A program made the position numbers and the translations under genes. Positions 25,572-33,834 of a stretch of 64,000 nt of DNA are shown in pieces. Source of the stretch: Labrenzia sp. OB1 (GTDB taxonomy: Bacteria > Pseudomonadota > Alphaproteobacteria > Rhizobiales > Stappiaceae); contig NZ_JSEP01000016.1 in NCBI RefSeq assembly GCF_001624695.1, positions 1 through 64,000 of the forward strand, written 5' to 3'. A model generated the notes under the pieces. The model saw nothing but the letters and a program-made list of their open reading frames with translations, was not told the DNA's origin and did not search any database. Numbering within the stretch: position 1 is the stretch's first letter; every line of letters begins with the position of its first letter.

Positions 25572-26426
25572 TTAGAAAGGCAGACCTTCCTCGATCGGAA
25601 GCGCAGGATCGCGAGACCACTCGTTCCAGGAACCGAAATAGATCTTGACGTCTTTCACGCCTGCCTCCTTGAGCGCCAGATAGGTGTTCGAAGCACGCGC
25701 GCCCTTGAAGCAGTAGATGGCAACCGGCGTTTCCGGCGTGATGCCCACAGTGGCGCATTCCGCAAGGACCTCGTCCTTTGACTTGATCATCGGCCCGGAT
25801 GCCGTCGGCTTCATCATCCGGTACCATTCGATCCATCTTGCCCCCGGAATCCGGCCCTTGCGCGGGCAGAAATCCTTGCCGTAAGGCGACGAGCTTTCCG
25901 CGATCCACTCATCGATGTCGCGCACATCCAGCTTGACGACACCTTCGCTCTTGATCGCCTCCATCATGTCGGCAACGTCCATCATCAATTCGGCGCCGCT
26001 ATCGGATACCGGAAAGGTCTTGGGTTGCGGAGCGACAGCGTCGGTTGATACCGAAAGGCCGGCTGCCTCCCAGGCCTCATAGCCGCCATGCAGGACCTTG
26101 ATCTTCGGATAACCCAGATATTGCAGCAGGAAATAGCCGCGGCAGGACTGACCGAAGCCGGTTGCCATCGACTGTTCGTAAATCACGGCCGTTTCCGCGC
26201 CGGACAGGCCGACCGAGCCGAACTCCTCCGCGAACTTTCCACGGAGTTCGGCAATGCCTTCGGGCGAAGACGTTGCCAGATAGGTGAAGATGTCGTGCAG
26301 ATTGACCGCGCCGGGAATATGACCGGCGGCATAGGCTTCCGGTGCACGGGTATCGATCACGACACAGGGTTCACTTGCGACAAGGCTTTCAAGGCCCGCG
26401 GGAGAAATCAGACTTCCATCCGTCAT
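25572..26426 (-). CDS. Thiosulfate sulfurtransferase (two-domain rhodanese)
   Basis: Rhodaneses move sulfane sulfur, classically from thiosulfate to cyanide to give thiocyanate. This roughly 284-residue protein has an inactive N-terminal rhodanese domain (VVIDTRAPEAYAAGHIPGAVN) and a C-terminal active domain with the persulfide loop CFKGAR; its Cys is near residue 239-241 depending on the start. The ATG at 26426 is preferred because GGAG is eight bases upstream; another ATG at 26432 is too close to it. Its place beside cyanase suggests a linked cyanide, thiocyanate or thiol-bearing substrate, though sulfur relay in general cannot be excluded. Confidence 0.9.
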   Translation of the reverse strand: MTDGSLISPAGLESLVASEPCVVIDTRAPEAYAAGHIPGAVNLHDIFTYLATSSPEGIAELRGKFAEEFGSVGLSGAETAVIYEQSMATGFGQSCRGYFLLQYLGYPKIKVLHGGYEAWEAAGLSVSTDAVAPQPKTFPVSDSGAELMMDVADMMEAIKSEGVVKLDVRDIDEWIAESSSPYGKDFCPRKGRIPGARWIEWYRMMKPTASGPMIKSKDEVLAECATVGITPETPVAIYCFKGARASNTYLALKEAGVKDVKIYFGSWNEWSRDPALPIEEGLPF

Positions 26427-26462
26427 AATCATTGCTCCTTGGTTTTCAAAAAGTCGGTGTGA

Positions 26463-27617
26463 TCAGGCAGCCCCGAAATCCGCCAGCATCTTTCTGAGCT
26501 GTTTGGTGGCGGGCGTTACGATGGCCACGAAGTAAGCCTCGCGAAGCCTCCTCTGAGCCGCGCCGCGCCGCACATAGCCGCGCGCGCCGCAATGGAGCAT
26601 CGCGTTGTGAGCTGCCGCGACAGAAGCATCGCCGGCCGCGAGGCGAGCCTTGATGACGCGAATGAAATAATCCCTCGACGTATCAAACGGCGTCCTTGCC
26701 AACTCGAAGACCTCCTGCTCCATGGCGGCGAGCTGCGCGCGGAAATCATCCGGTTGATCGGGAAGATGACAGTTGACGTGAGACAGGGTTTGACCGGCCT
26801 GGTCCATGAGGTCGATACATGAGCGGATCATGCCGAAGGCCATGCCGGCCTGAAGCAGGATGAACCCGGCCCGGATGCGGGGAATATAGTCGTCTATCGG
26901 ATCTGCAAGCACGCTCTCCACCGGGATAAACGCCTTGCGCAATTGAATCGCGAACGTCCTTGTGCCATCGAGCGCGACGAAATCGTCGTTCTCGGAGATC
27001 TTCACGCCCTCGCCGGAACAATCGGCAACGGCCATGACCTTCCGTTCACCCTCATCCGGCAAGGCAAAGACGATACCGAAATGATGGTCTTCACCCAGGT
27101 TGGACACCCAGGGCAAGGTGCCGGTGACCTCATAGCCTCCTTCTACCCTGACGCCCTTGAGGCGGAGCTTTTCAATGCCGAAGAGCGATTTCATCGGATT
27201 GGACAGGCCGGTGCCGCCGAGGACTTCGCCACTGGCGATCTTCGGGCCCAGGGTCCGCTTGAGTGTTTCGTTTTCGGAATTGGCGATGTACCAGGCGAGC
27301 GCATCCTGGCACCAGACGCAAAAGGCCGTCGAGAGGCATTCCTCACCGACTGTCGTCATGGCACGGATAGCGGTTTCGAGATCGAAAGCATCCGGCGCAT
27401 CGGCCTCTGCCACGCTCATAGGGGCATGTTGGCCATAAGCGCCGGCGCGGCCGAGCGCGCGCATCACGGCCTCCGGGTAAACGCCCTTCAGATCGATGTC
27501 GTGGACGAGAGGAGCAAGGTCGGTCTTCGCGATCCGCGCCACATTCGCCAAAATGCTCTCGACGCTCTCCGGCGGGATCGCATCTTCGACCGTTTTGAGC
27601 TGTACCTGTGCGTTCAT
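26463..27617 (-). CDS. Acyl-CoA dehydrogenase-family flavoprotein (possible monooxygenase)
   Basis: This 384-residue protein has the acyl-CoA dehydrogenase fold: an N-terminal helical domain, a middle beta domain (GGTGLSNPMKSLFGIEKLRLKGVRVEGGYEVTGTLPWVSN) and a C-terminal helical domain ending RRGAAQRRLREAYFVAIVTPATKQLRKML. Members in nutrient-scavenging operons (SfnC, DszC types) are flavin monooxygenases instead of fatty-acid enzymes, and nothing else for fatty-acid oxidation is present here. I could not identify a catalytic Glu with confidence. The ATG at 27617 is chosen for the GAGGAGG nine bases upstream. It is flanked by hairpins and the OsmC and rhodanese genes. Confidence 0.8.
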   Translation of the reverse strand: MNAQVQLKTVEDAIPPESVESILANVARIAKTDLAPLVHDIDLKGVYPEAVMRALGRAGAYGQHAPMSVAEADAPDAFDLETAIRAMTTVGEECLSTAFCVWCQDALAWYIANSENETLKRTLGPKIASGEVLGGTGLSNPMKSLFGIEKLRLKGVRVEGGYEVTGTLPWVSNLGEDHHFGIVFALPDEGERKVMAVADCSGEGVKISENDDFVALDGTRTFAIQLRKAFIPVESVLADPIDDYIPRIRAGFILLQAGMAFGMIRSCIDLMDQAGQTLSHVNCHLPDQPDDFRAQLAAMEQEVFELARTPFDTSRDYFIRVIKARLAAGDASVAAAHNAMLHCGARGYVRRGAAQRRLREAYFVAIVTPATKQLRKMLADFGAA

Positions 27618-27661
27618 CTTCACACCTCCTCGTTCCACGGACGGGAATTGATTTTAGGGAC

Positions 27662-27693
27662 GGTCCGCCCCGCCTGCCGCGGCGGGGCGGACC
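27662..27693 (-). repeat. Strong intercistronic hairpin between OsmC and flavoprotein genes
   Basis: A perfect 13-bp stem (GGTCCGCCCCGCC pairing with GGCGGGGCGGACC, loop TGCCGC) follows the OsmC stop by eight bases on the minus strand. There is no T tract. It is the second such element in the cyanase cluster. Confidence 0.75.
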
Positions 27694-27700
27694 GGTTGCA

Positions 27701-28237
27701 TCAGACGGACGCGGCGACCATGTTCACGGGCCGGGAGAAGGTGTTGAACACCGGCGACCACTGGCACACATGAGCGATCAGCTCGTCGATGGTCTCCTGC
27801 GGAGCATCCGCGTCCATGTGGACGTTGATCCGCACGTCGGTGAATCCGACCGGCTTTTCGCTGACATCGCCCGTGCCCCAGACGGCGGTGATGTTGAGAT
27901 CGCCTTCGAGCTCAACTTCGAGCGAATTGATGGTTATTCCCCGGTGCACCGCGTTGGCGTGCAGACCGACGGCAATGCACGAACCGAGGGCTGCCAGAGA
28001 TGCTTCGGACGGGTTCGGCGCGGTGTCATCCCCCAGAAGGCCCGGCGGTTCGTCGACGATGTAGGGATCCAGGTCACGGATGTAGTTGGCATGCCGGAAG
28101 CGACCTTCGGCAACCGTCTTGCACTTCAGGGTCTTGACCGCTTTAGGGTTCTTCTTGCCGTTTTCAATCAGGGCATCGAGACCGCCCTTGTCGATAGGTG
28201 CCAGACATCCCGTCAGGGCTGTTGCAGGTTCGGACAT
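27701..28237 (-). CDS. OsmC-family protein
   Basis: This 178-residue protein is of the OsmC/Ohr superfamily, whose members reduce organic hydroperoxides with a Cys pair or bind small ligands. Conserved features include the EPPGLLGDDTAPNPSEASLAALGSC segment with a Cys near residue 87, a second Cys near 39 (TLKCKTV), and ITINSLEVELEGDLNI. The ATG at 28237 has AAAGGAG close upstream; the longer frame is rejected. In this cluster it may protect against peroxides made by the flavoprotein or handle a thiol intermediate. The function here is not proven. Confidence 0.85.
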   Translation of the reverse strand: MSEPATALTGCLAPIDKGGLDALIENGKKNPKAVKTLKCKTVAEGRFRHANYIRDLDPYIVDEPPGLLGDDTAPNPSEASLAALGSCIAVGLHANAVHRGITINSLEVELEGDLNITAVWGTGDVSEKPVGFTDVRINVHMDADAPQETIDELIAHVCQWSPVFNTFSRPVNMVAASV

Positions 28238-28274
28238 TCGTTTCTCCTTTTTGGTTTCCTTGGGCAAAATGAAA

Positions 28275-29147
28275 TCAGGATGATCGCAGCCAGCTGAGCT
28301 TTGCGATGGCCAGCTGCAACAGGGAGTCGAGGCTGAAACCAATCACCCCGATGATCACGACGGTGGCCGCGAGACGGTCGTATTCGAGCGTGTCGCGGGC
28401 GTCGTTGATGGCGTAGCCGAGCCCGGAGGTGACCCCGAGGTATTCGGCTGGAACGAGAATGATCCAGGCGACACCGAGCGCCAGGCGGATGCCGGACAGG
28501 ATGTCCTGGGAAATCGCGGGCAGGATAATCACGAACAGCATGTGCCAGGGTCGGGCACCCAGGTTACGGGCGACCTTGAACCAGGAAGGTTCAATGCGCC
28601 TGAGACCGGAAGCCGTCGAAAACAGGACCGGCCAGATGGCGGCGACCGCAATCAGAAAGACGATCGCGCCTTCCCAGGTGGCGAAGGCCATGACCGCGAT
28701 GGGCATCCACGACAGGGGCGAAATCATCCGCAGAAACTGAAACGGCACATTCGTGAGCTTGCGAAAGCCTGCGATGGCACCGACCAGAATACCGACAGGC
28801 ACTCCGATGGCGATGGCCCAGAACAGCCCGGAGGCGATCCTGTACAGACTGGGAACCGTTATCTGGAACGCCTCCCCTGTCCGGATCATGTCCGTCAGCC
28901 GGACCAGGGTCGGCGCGGGAGCGAAATCGGCAAAGGCATAGAGATCGTCGGAGGCCGCAACCATGCGCCCGCCGAGCCACCAGACAGCCAGCAGCAAACA
29001 CATTCCGGCCAATGTATAGCCAAGGCTTTCCAGTCCACCGCCGATACGGCTTTTCATGCCCTCGGACAGAAAGGCCTTGTTGCTGGCGGGTGAGTAGGCC
29101 GGTGTAAACCCGGCCTCCCGCGTCGTGATTGGGCTCGCCTGATTCAC
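28275..29147 (-). CDS. ABC transporter permease, NrtB/SsuC/TauC-like
   Basis: This 290-residue inner-membrane permease is of the nitrate/sulfonate/taurine importer family. It has about six spans, starting SLGYTLAGMCLLLAVWWLGG, and the family motif ISPLSWMPIAVMAFATWEGAIVF; the coupling region is near SWFKVARNLGARPWHMLFVIILPA. A GTG start at 29147 overlaps the stop of the binding-protein gene (GTGA), which fixes the start and shows coupling. NrtB-type permeases also serve the cyanate importer CynABD, which fits the cyanase downstream. Confidence 0.9.
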   Translation of the reverse strand: MNQASPITTREAGFTPAYSPASNKAFLSEGMKSRIGGGLESLGYTLAGMCLLLAVWWLGGRMVAASDDLYAFADFAPAPTLVRLTDMIRTGEAFQITVPSLYRIASGLFWAIAIGVPVGILVGAIAGFRKLTNVPFQFLRMISPLSWMPIAVMAFATWEGAIVFLIAVAAIWPVLFSTASGLRRIEPSWFKVARNLGARPWHMLFVIILPAISQDILSGIRLALGVAWIILVPAEYLGVTSGLGYAINDARDTLEYDRLAATVVIIGVIGFSLDSLLQLAIAKLSWLRSS

Positions 29148-30430
29148 AGCGACAGGACCTCCTCGCGGTTGTAGGGGTCACCCGGATTGACCGACGGGTC
29201 GTTCTTCCATTCAGGGTATTTTTCCAGCGACGCCTTCACGAAGCTGCGGTCGACAAGATCGTCGGCCACAAAGGCCGGATCGAGACCGGCGAGAAATTCC
29301 GTGTCACCGCCAACCACGGTTTCCTTCATCTGCTCGACAGTCAGCCTGGTTGCCGAGGGATAAGGCCACGGCTGGAAGTCGATCCGTCCGTTTTGCCACT
29401 CGTCAACATGCTTGACCGCACCACTCTCCCGATAGGCGGGCATGTCGTATTCGGTCATTGCACGCTTGACGACCGGCCCCGGAGCCGGAAGGTAACCTTC
29501 GCCGTTCTTGGAAATGATCTCCGCGACCTCGGCCTTGTTGGTCGAGGCGTAGATCGCACCGCGCACCACGGCATTGACGACTTTCTGGGTCCACTCGGGA
29601 CGCGCTTTCGTCGCTTCCTCATGCATGCAAAGCACGCAACACGGGTGGTTCTTCCAGATATCGCCGGTGAACCGCAGCATCCGGGCGCCCGCCTTCATTT
29701 CCCCGAGGGCATTGAAGGGTTCGGCCACGATGTAGGCGTCGAGCTTTCGGGCAGCGAGGGAAGCCGGCATTTCCGGTGGCGCCATGACCTGAAGATTGCA
29801 CTCGTTCGCCGCCAGCGGCTCTCCCGCCCCCTTGATCACCGGGGTTACGCCGGATGCTCTCAAGGCGTACTGCAGGACGATGTTGTGCATCGAATACCAG
29901 AACGGCACCGCCACCTGTTTGCCGCCAAGCTGGGAAAAGTCGCTGATGTCGGTGTGTTTTCCAACGACGAGGCCGGAACCGTTGGTATGCGCCCAGGCCA
30001 TGATCTTGACCGGGAAGTTGTTGTTGTAACGCATCCAGATCGGGATCGGATTGAGGAAGTGCACCACATTGAACTTGTTGGAGACAAAGCCCTCGATCAG
30101 CGGCGACCAACCGCGGATCAGGGTCGGCCGTTCCGCCTCCAGCCCTTCATCGGCGAAGAAGCCCTTGGCATGGGCCACCAGAAGCGCGGTCGCATCGGTG
30201 ATCGGCAGATAACCGATGCGCACCACTTCATCATCCTGGGCATAGGACATCTGCGGCAGAGACGACAGAAGTCCGGACAGCGAGGCGAACAGACCGCCCT
30301 TGGCGAACATGCTCAGCATTTGGCGGCGCGAATAATCTCCCGCATAGGCCTCGCCGGCCCATTTCTGCATCGCCCAGTCAAACTCTTCGGTTTTCAGGCT
30401 GTCGAGATAATTGCTTTCGGATTTGCTCAT
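29144..30430 (-). CDS. ABC transporter substrate-binding protein, NrtA/CynA-type
   Basis: This 428-residue periplasmic or membrane-anchored binding protein has a twin-arginine-like signal (SRRQMLSMFAKGGLFASLSG, preceded by about 50 residues) and the NrtA/SsuA fold: VVRIGYLPITDATALLVAHAKGFFADEGL, KFNVVHFLNP, KQVAVPFWYSMHNIVLQYALR. A Cys-rich HPCCVLCMHEEA motif lies in the middle. The ATG at 30430 is chosen over the upstream start because AGAGG precedes it. The ligand could be nitrate-like anions such as cyanate or thiocyanate, or a larger organic nitrogen/sulfur compound; the context with cyanase and rhodanese is the only guide. Confidence 0.87.
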   Translation of the reverse strand: MSKSESNYLDSLKTEEFDWAMQKWAGEAYAGDYSRRQMLSMFAKGGLFASLSGLLSSLPQMSYAQDDEVVRIGYLPITDATALLVAHAKGFFADEGLEAERPTLIRGWSPLIEGFVSNKFNVVHFLNPIPIWMRYNNNFPVKIMAWAHTNGSGLVVGKHTDISDFSQLGGKQVAVPFWYSMHNIVLQYALRASGVTPVIKGAGEPLAANECNLQVMAPPEMPASLAARKLDAYIVAEPFNALGEMKAGARMLRFTGDIWKNHPCCVLCMHEEATKARPEWTQKVVNAVVRGAIYASTNKAEVAEIISKNGEGYLPAPGPVVKRAMTEYDMPAYRESGAVKHVDEWQNGRIDFQPWPYPSATRLTVEQMKETVVGGDTEFLAGLDPAFVADDLVDRSFVKASLEKYPEWKNDPSVNPGDPYNREEVLSL

Positions 30431-30461
30431 GGTCACATGCCTCTGTTGTCGGGAAAACGGG

Positions 30462-31295
30462 TCAATTGGCGGCCAGCCGGTCAATCGGCGCTGGCGTGTT
30501 CAGACTGTCCTGGGATATGAAGCTCTGCGCCTCGGCCATCGCCATGCCCGCCGCGGCCTCATAGGCGGCAACGAGCTCACGGCGGGCATCGCCGAAGGCA
30601 GCCATCGATGGCAGGCGGTCACCGGCGATGGGGATACTGATCTCGGCTTCGATGTCGCCCGGGTCTGCTTTCATCACCAGCGCACGGTCCGCCATCATCA
30701 CGGCTTCGTTGATGTCGTGGGTAACGAGCACGAGCGTGATGCCAAGCTCCTTGCAGATCTTGCGAATATCCCTTTGCAGCGCATGCCGGGTGAAGGCATC
30801 GAGAGCCGAGAGCGGCTCGTCAAGCAGCAGGACATCGGGTTTCAGGGCCAGAGATCGTGCCAGGGCAACGCGCTGCTGCTGACCACCGGAAAGGTCCTGA
30901 ACGTTGCGTTTCGCATAGTCGCCAAGTTCAACCAGTTCCAGCACTTCGGGAATGCGGCTGCCTGCCTCGCGCATCTTGCCATTGAAGCGCAGGCCGAGCC
31001 CGACGTTCTGCTCGACACTCATCCAGGGATACAGGCTGGGTGCCTGAAACATCATGATCCGGCTTGGCGAAGGCTCCGTTATCCGGGTGCCGTCAACCAG
31101 GACTTTGCCTCGGGTCGGCAATGACAGCCCGGACAGGATGTGCAGCAGAGTCGACTTGCCACAGCCCGATCGCCCGATCAGCGCAAGCGCTTCACCGGGG
31201 CAAATTTCCAGATCGATTTGCCCAAGAGCCGGGGTCCCTCCTCCCTTGTATGTGTGGGAGACCCCAATCGTCTGGATATGCGCACCATTTGTCAT
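30462..31295 (-). CDS. ABC transporter ATP-binding protein, NrtD/SsuB-like
   Basis: This 277-residue ATPase has canonical motifs: GRSGCGKSTLLH Walker A, MFQAPSLYPWMSV Q-loop, LSGGQQQRVALARSLA signature, LLLDEPLSALDAF Walker B/D-loop and LVTHDINEAVMMADR H-loop. It lacks the C-terminal NrtA-like extension of NrtC. It is the first gene of the cyanase cluster. The start is ATG 31295, with GAGG six bases upstream. A sigma-54-type promoter match ends about 43 bases before this start, so the cluster is likely induced by nitrogen limitation. Confidence 0.92.
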   Translation of the reverse strand: MTNGAHIQTIGVSHTYKGGGTPALGQIDLEICPGEALALIGRSGCGKSTLLHILSGLSLPTRGKVLVDGTRITEPSPSRIMMFQAPSLYPWMSVEQNVGLGLRFNGKMREAGSRIPEVLELVELGDYAKRNVQDLSGGQQQRVALARSLALKPDVLLLDEPLSALDAFTRHALQRDIRKICKELGITLVLVTHDINEAVMMADRALVMKADPGDIEAEISIPIAGDRLPSMAAFGDARRELVAAYEAAAGMAMAEAQSFISQDSLNTPAPIDRLAAN

Positions 31296-31337
31296 TGACC
31301 GCCTCAAGCATGATACATACCGTTCTGTTTCCTATAA

Positions 31338-31352
31338 GCAGGGACCATGCCA
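31338..31352 (-). promoter_or_regulatory. Candidate sigma-54 (-24/-12) promoter of the cyanase cluster
   Basis: On the minus strand TGGCATG-GTCC-CTGC has the exact GG-to-GC spacing of the sigma-54 consensus TGGCACG-N4-TTGC, with two mismatches, and both invariant dinucleotides are present. The expected transcription start lies about 30 bases before the ATPase start, a normal leader length. A palindrome GGTGCACC at 31478-31485 resembles overlapping NtrC half-sites, but this is weak. Confidence 0.65.
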
Positions 31353-31587
31353 ATTGGTCGTTTTCCTTCCTTCCGGTTGTTTCCATTGAGACTTTTCCGG
31401 TGCGGCCAAATTTCCGAAACCGCTGCACTGCACAAATTGAAATCGTATGACCATGCCAAGCGCCTATTTCCGCGCCCGGTGCACCTGAGGTTCACTTCTA
31501 TTTGCCTGCCGCTGCCGGATTGAAATGTGCAAACGGGTCGGCTAAGCAAAAGAAACAGATCGGTCGGTAGCTTTAGGAGAGGTCCCC

Positions 31588-32214
31588 GTGTCCCTTTCAC
31601 AAAATGCGTTAGCGGAGAACTCCGGCGTCACCTCACAAGCTTCCGGACGAGGGGCGGCACGCGAGCGGCTCTTGCTCGCCGCGTCGGATCTCTTCTGCAA
31701 GCAGGGCATCAATGCGACCGGTGTAGACGCCGTGATTGCCGCCGCGGGCACCGCGAAAACAACTCTCTACAAGGCCTTTGGTTCAAAGGAAGGTCTGGTC
31801 GAAGCGGTTCTGGAGCGGGAAGGCGAAAGCTGGAGAAAATGGTTTGTCGAAGAGGTCGACGCCCTGCCCGGCAATCCCTCGGACAAACTCGTCCACCTGT
31901 TCGATGTCCTGAAGAAATGGTTTGCCGAGGAGCACTTTTACGGCTGTCCCTTCATCAATGCCGTTGCGGAGCACGACAAGGACGATGACCGCATGCGGGC
32001 CATTGCACTCCGGCACAAGACCGTCGTCCTCGACAAGATCCGCGAACTTGCCCGAGAGGCCCGGCCTGAGGATGCCGAGGGACTGACCCATGAGCTCGCG
32101 CTTCTGATCGATGGCGCCATCGTCGCCGCCCTGATCACACGCGATCCGAATATCGCCGACCATGCCCGCAATGCCGCCGCCAGGATCCTGAACAACTACG
32201 ACCTGGATGGATGA
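31588..32214 (+). CDS. TetR-family transcriptional regulator
   Basis: This 208-residue TetR-type regulator has the DNA-binding domain at about 25-70 (ERLLLAASDLFCKQGINATGVDAVIAAAGTAKTTLYKAFGSKEGLV) and a C-terminal ligand domain containing HFYGCPFINAVAEH, a motif seen in several TetR regulators of small-molecule efflux or catabolism. The GTG at 31588 has AGGAGAGG five bases upstream. It diverges from the cyanase cluster over 292 bases. Two similar GGTCGG-containing stretches at about 31529-31572 could be its own operator, but no clean palindrome is visible. It probably adds substrate sensing to the nitrogen control. Confidence 0.87.
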   Translation: MSLSQNALAENSGVTSQASGRGAARERLLLAASDLFCKQGINATGVDAVIAAAGTAKTTLYKAFGSKEGLVEAVLEREGESWRKWFVEEVDALPGNPSDKLVHLFDVLKKWFAEEHFYGCPFINAVAEHDKDDDRMRAIALRHKTVVLDKIRELAREARPEDAEGLTHELALLIDGAIVAALITRDPNIADHARNAAARILNNYDLDG

Positions 32215-32294
32215 GGTGGTTGCTTCGGCGCAATAACTGAAAATCGCGGCACGACATGGTTGGGATACTCTTCCCGCCAAGCCGACCGCCAGTT

Positions 32295-32996
32295 TCAGCC
32301 TGAACGATTGCCCTGATACGGCAGGGCTTCAATCAGCCTGACGGCCGCCGCGATACCGTCGATGACCGGAACCTTGAATTTTTCGCTGAGATCTTCGGCA
32401 AGATCGGCCATGCCCGCGCAGCCCAGTGCGATTGCACCGATGTCATGTTCCGCCAGAGCTGCCGCGATCTCGGCCTCGATTTTTGCGCGCCCGGCGGTGC
32501 CCTTCTCTTCCAGCGCCAGAACCGGAACTTCCGAGGCGCGAACCTGCGCGCACCGTGCCCGCAAACCGGTCCGGTACAGGTTATCCTCCAGAACCGGTAC
32601 GGAAACGGACAATGTGGTCACGACCGAAAACCGCACAGCACTCAAGGCCGCAAGGTGGTAGGCCGCTTCGCCGATGCCGAGAACCGGAAAAGGACAACGC
32701 TGCTTGAGTTCCCAAAGGCCGGTGTCGTCAAAACATGCGATAATGATCGCATCGACGTGCTCGGGCCCCGCAAGCCAGTCCTCGACAAGCGCGAACAGAC
32801 CGGGAAGAGCCGCCTCCCCGTCCTCCCGCCCCTGAATGGCGGCCGGACCGGTGGGGGGATTGACGGCGGTTATACGGGTGGACGGGCCGGCAGCCGCGAT
32901 TGCCGCCAACCCGATCTTGGAGGTCATCGAGGCCGTCGTGTTCGGATTGATGACCAGAATATGCGTACGCTCCCTGCTGCGAGACATGCGCCTCAC
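32295..32996 (-). CDS. Asp/Glu/hydantoin racemase-family enzyme
   Basis: This 233-residue cytosolic protein is of the aspartate/glutamate/hydantoin racemase superfamily. It has the N-terminal ILVINPNTTASMTSKI signature and the two catalytic Cys positions, in AIIIACFDDTGL and AIALGCAGM. Members racemise amino acids or hydantoins or act as maleate isomerase-like enzymes. The GTG at 32996 overlaps the permease stop (GTGA) and has AGGA five bases upstream; ATG 32987 is the alternative. As the last gene of a PotABCD-like importer operon it probably acts on the imported compound, perhaps an allantoin-, hydantoin- or amino-acid-related molecule. Confidence 0.82.
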   Translation of the reverse strand: MRRMSRSRERTHILVINPNTTASMTSKIGLAAIAAAGPSTRITAVNPPTGPAAIQGREDGEAALPGLFALVEDWLAGPEHVDAIIIACFDDTGLWELKQRCPFPVLGIGEAAYHLAALSAVRFSVVTTLSVSVPVLEDNLYRTGLRARCAQVRASEVPVLALEEKGTAGRAKIEAEIAAALAEHDIGAIALGCAGMADLAEDLSEKFKVPVIDGIAAAVRLIEALPYQGNRSG

Positions 32997-33832
32997 ACCA
33001 GTCCTGAACCGGCATCGGAGCCGCCGCTGGCCTGACGCTTGCGCATCACCACAACGATGGTCAGAAATGTACCGATGATGAAGAACGAGAACACGGTCGT
33101 CAGCGTGCCGAGGGCATAAAGGACCGGCGACGTTACATTGGTCGTCATGCCGAATATTTCCAGCGGCAGGGTATTGTAGGAGCCCGCCGTCAGCAAGGTG
33201 CGCGCGAATTCATCGTAGGACAGGGTGAAGCCGAACAGGGCGACCCCGATCAGCATGGGCGCAATGATCGGCAGCACCACATGGCGCACGGTCTGCCAGG
33301 GCGACGCACCCAGATCGCGAGCAGCTTCCTCATAGGATTTGTCGAAGCGATTGAAAACTGCGAACATGATCAGCAGCCCGAACGGTAGCGTCCAGGTCAA
33401 TTGCGAGCCGAATCCGGAGGTTGCCCAGTGCACTTCCATATCCAGAATATTGAAGATCAGGCCGACACCCAGCGACACCAGGATAGAGGGAACGATCAGG
33501 CTGGCAATGATCAGATAGAACAAGACCGAGGATCCGCGGAACTTGCGGCGAAAGGCCATGCCTCCCATGACCGAAAGCACCACGGTCACGCTCATGACCA
33601 TCAGTCCCAGCGCGAAGGAACGCCGGAAGGATCCCCAGATGTCGCCGACCGCCTGCTGCTCGAACAGATCGTAGAACCAGTGGATCGAAACGCCGTTCAT
33701 CGGGAAAGTCAGTCCGCCCTTCGGCCCCTGAAAAGACAGGATGCCGATGGTGATCACCGGGCCGTAGAGAAAGACCACGAAGAGCGTGAAAAAGGCTGCC
33801 AGAACATAAAAGGAGCGGGATCTCGGTTCCAT
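32993..33832 (-). CDS. ABC transporter permease, PotC-like
   Basis: This 279-residue permease of the polyamine/opine-type importer family has about six spans, beginning FYVLAAFFTLFVVFLYGPVITI. The coupling loop SYEEAARDLGASPWQTVRHVVLPII and the family motif TLSYDEFARTLL are present. The open frame extends far upstream through the other permease gene in another frame; the ATG at 33832, two bases after the upstream stop, is the real start. It pairs with the PotB-like permease. Confidence 0.9.
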   Translation of the reverse strand: MEPRSRSFYVLAAFFTLFVVFLYGPVITIGILSFQGPKGGLTFPMNGVSIHWFYDLFEQQAVGDIWGSFRRSFALGLMVMSVTVVLSVMGGMAFRRKFRGSSVLFYLIIASLIVPSILVSLGVGLIFNILDMEVHWATSGFGSQLTWTLPFGLLIMFAVFNRFDKSYEEAARDLGASPWQTVRHVVLPIIAPMLIGVALFGFTLSYDEFARTLLTAGSYNTLPLEIFGMTTNVTSPVLYALGTLTTVFSFFIIGTFLTIVVVMRKRQASGGSDAGSGLV

Positions 33833-33834
33833 GG

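Noticed and set aside
31478..31485. GGTGCACC as an NtrC enhancer for the cyanase cluster
   Set aside because: It overlaps two half-sites instead of spacing them by five bases and occurs once, so it is too weak to call.
31529..31572. Two GGTCGG-containing stretches as TetR operators
   Set aside because: They are similar but not palindromic and could arise by chance; kept only as a remark on the TetR gene.
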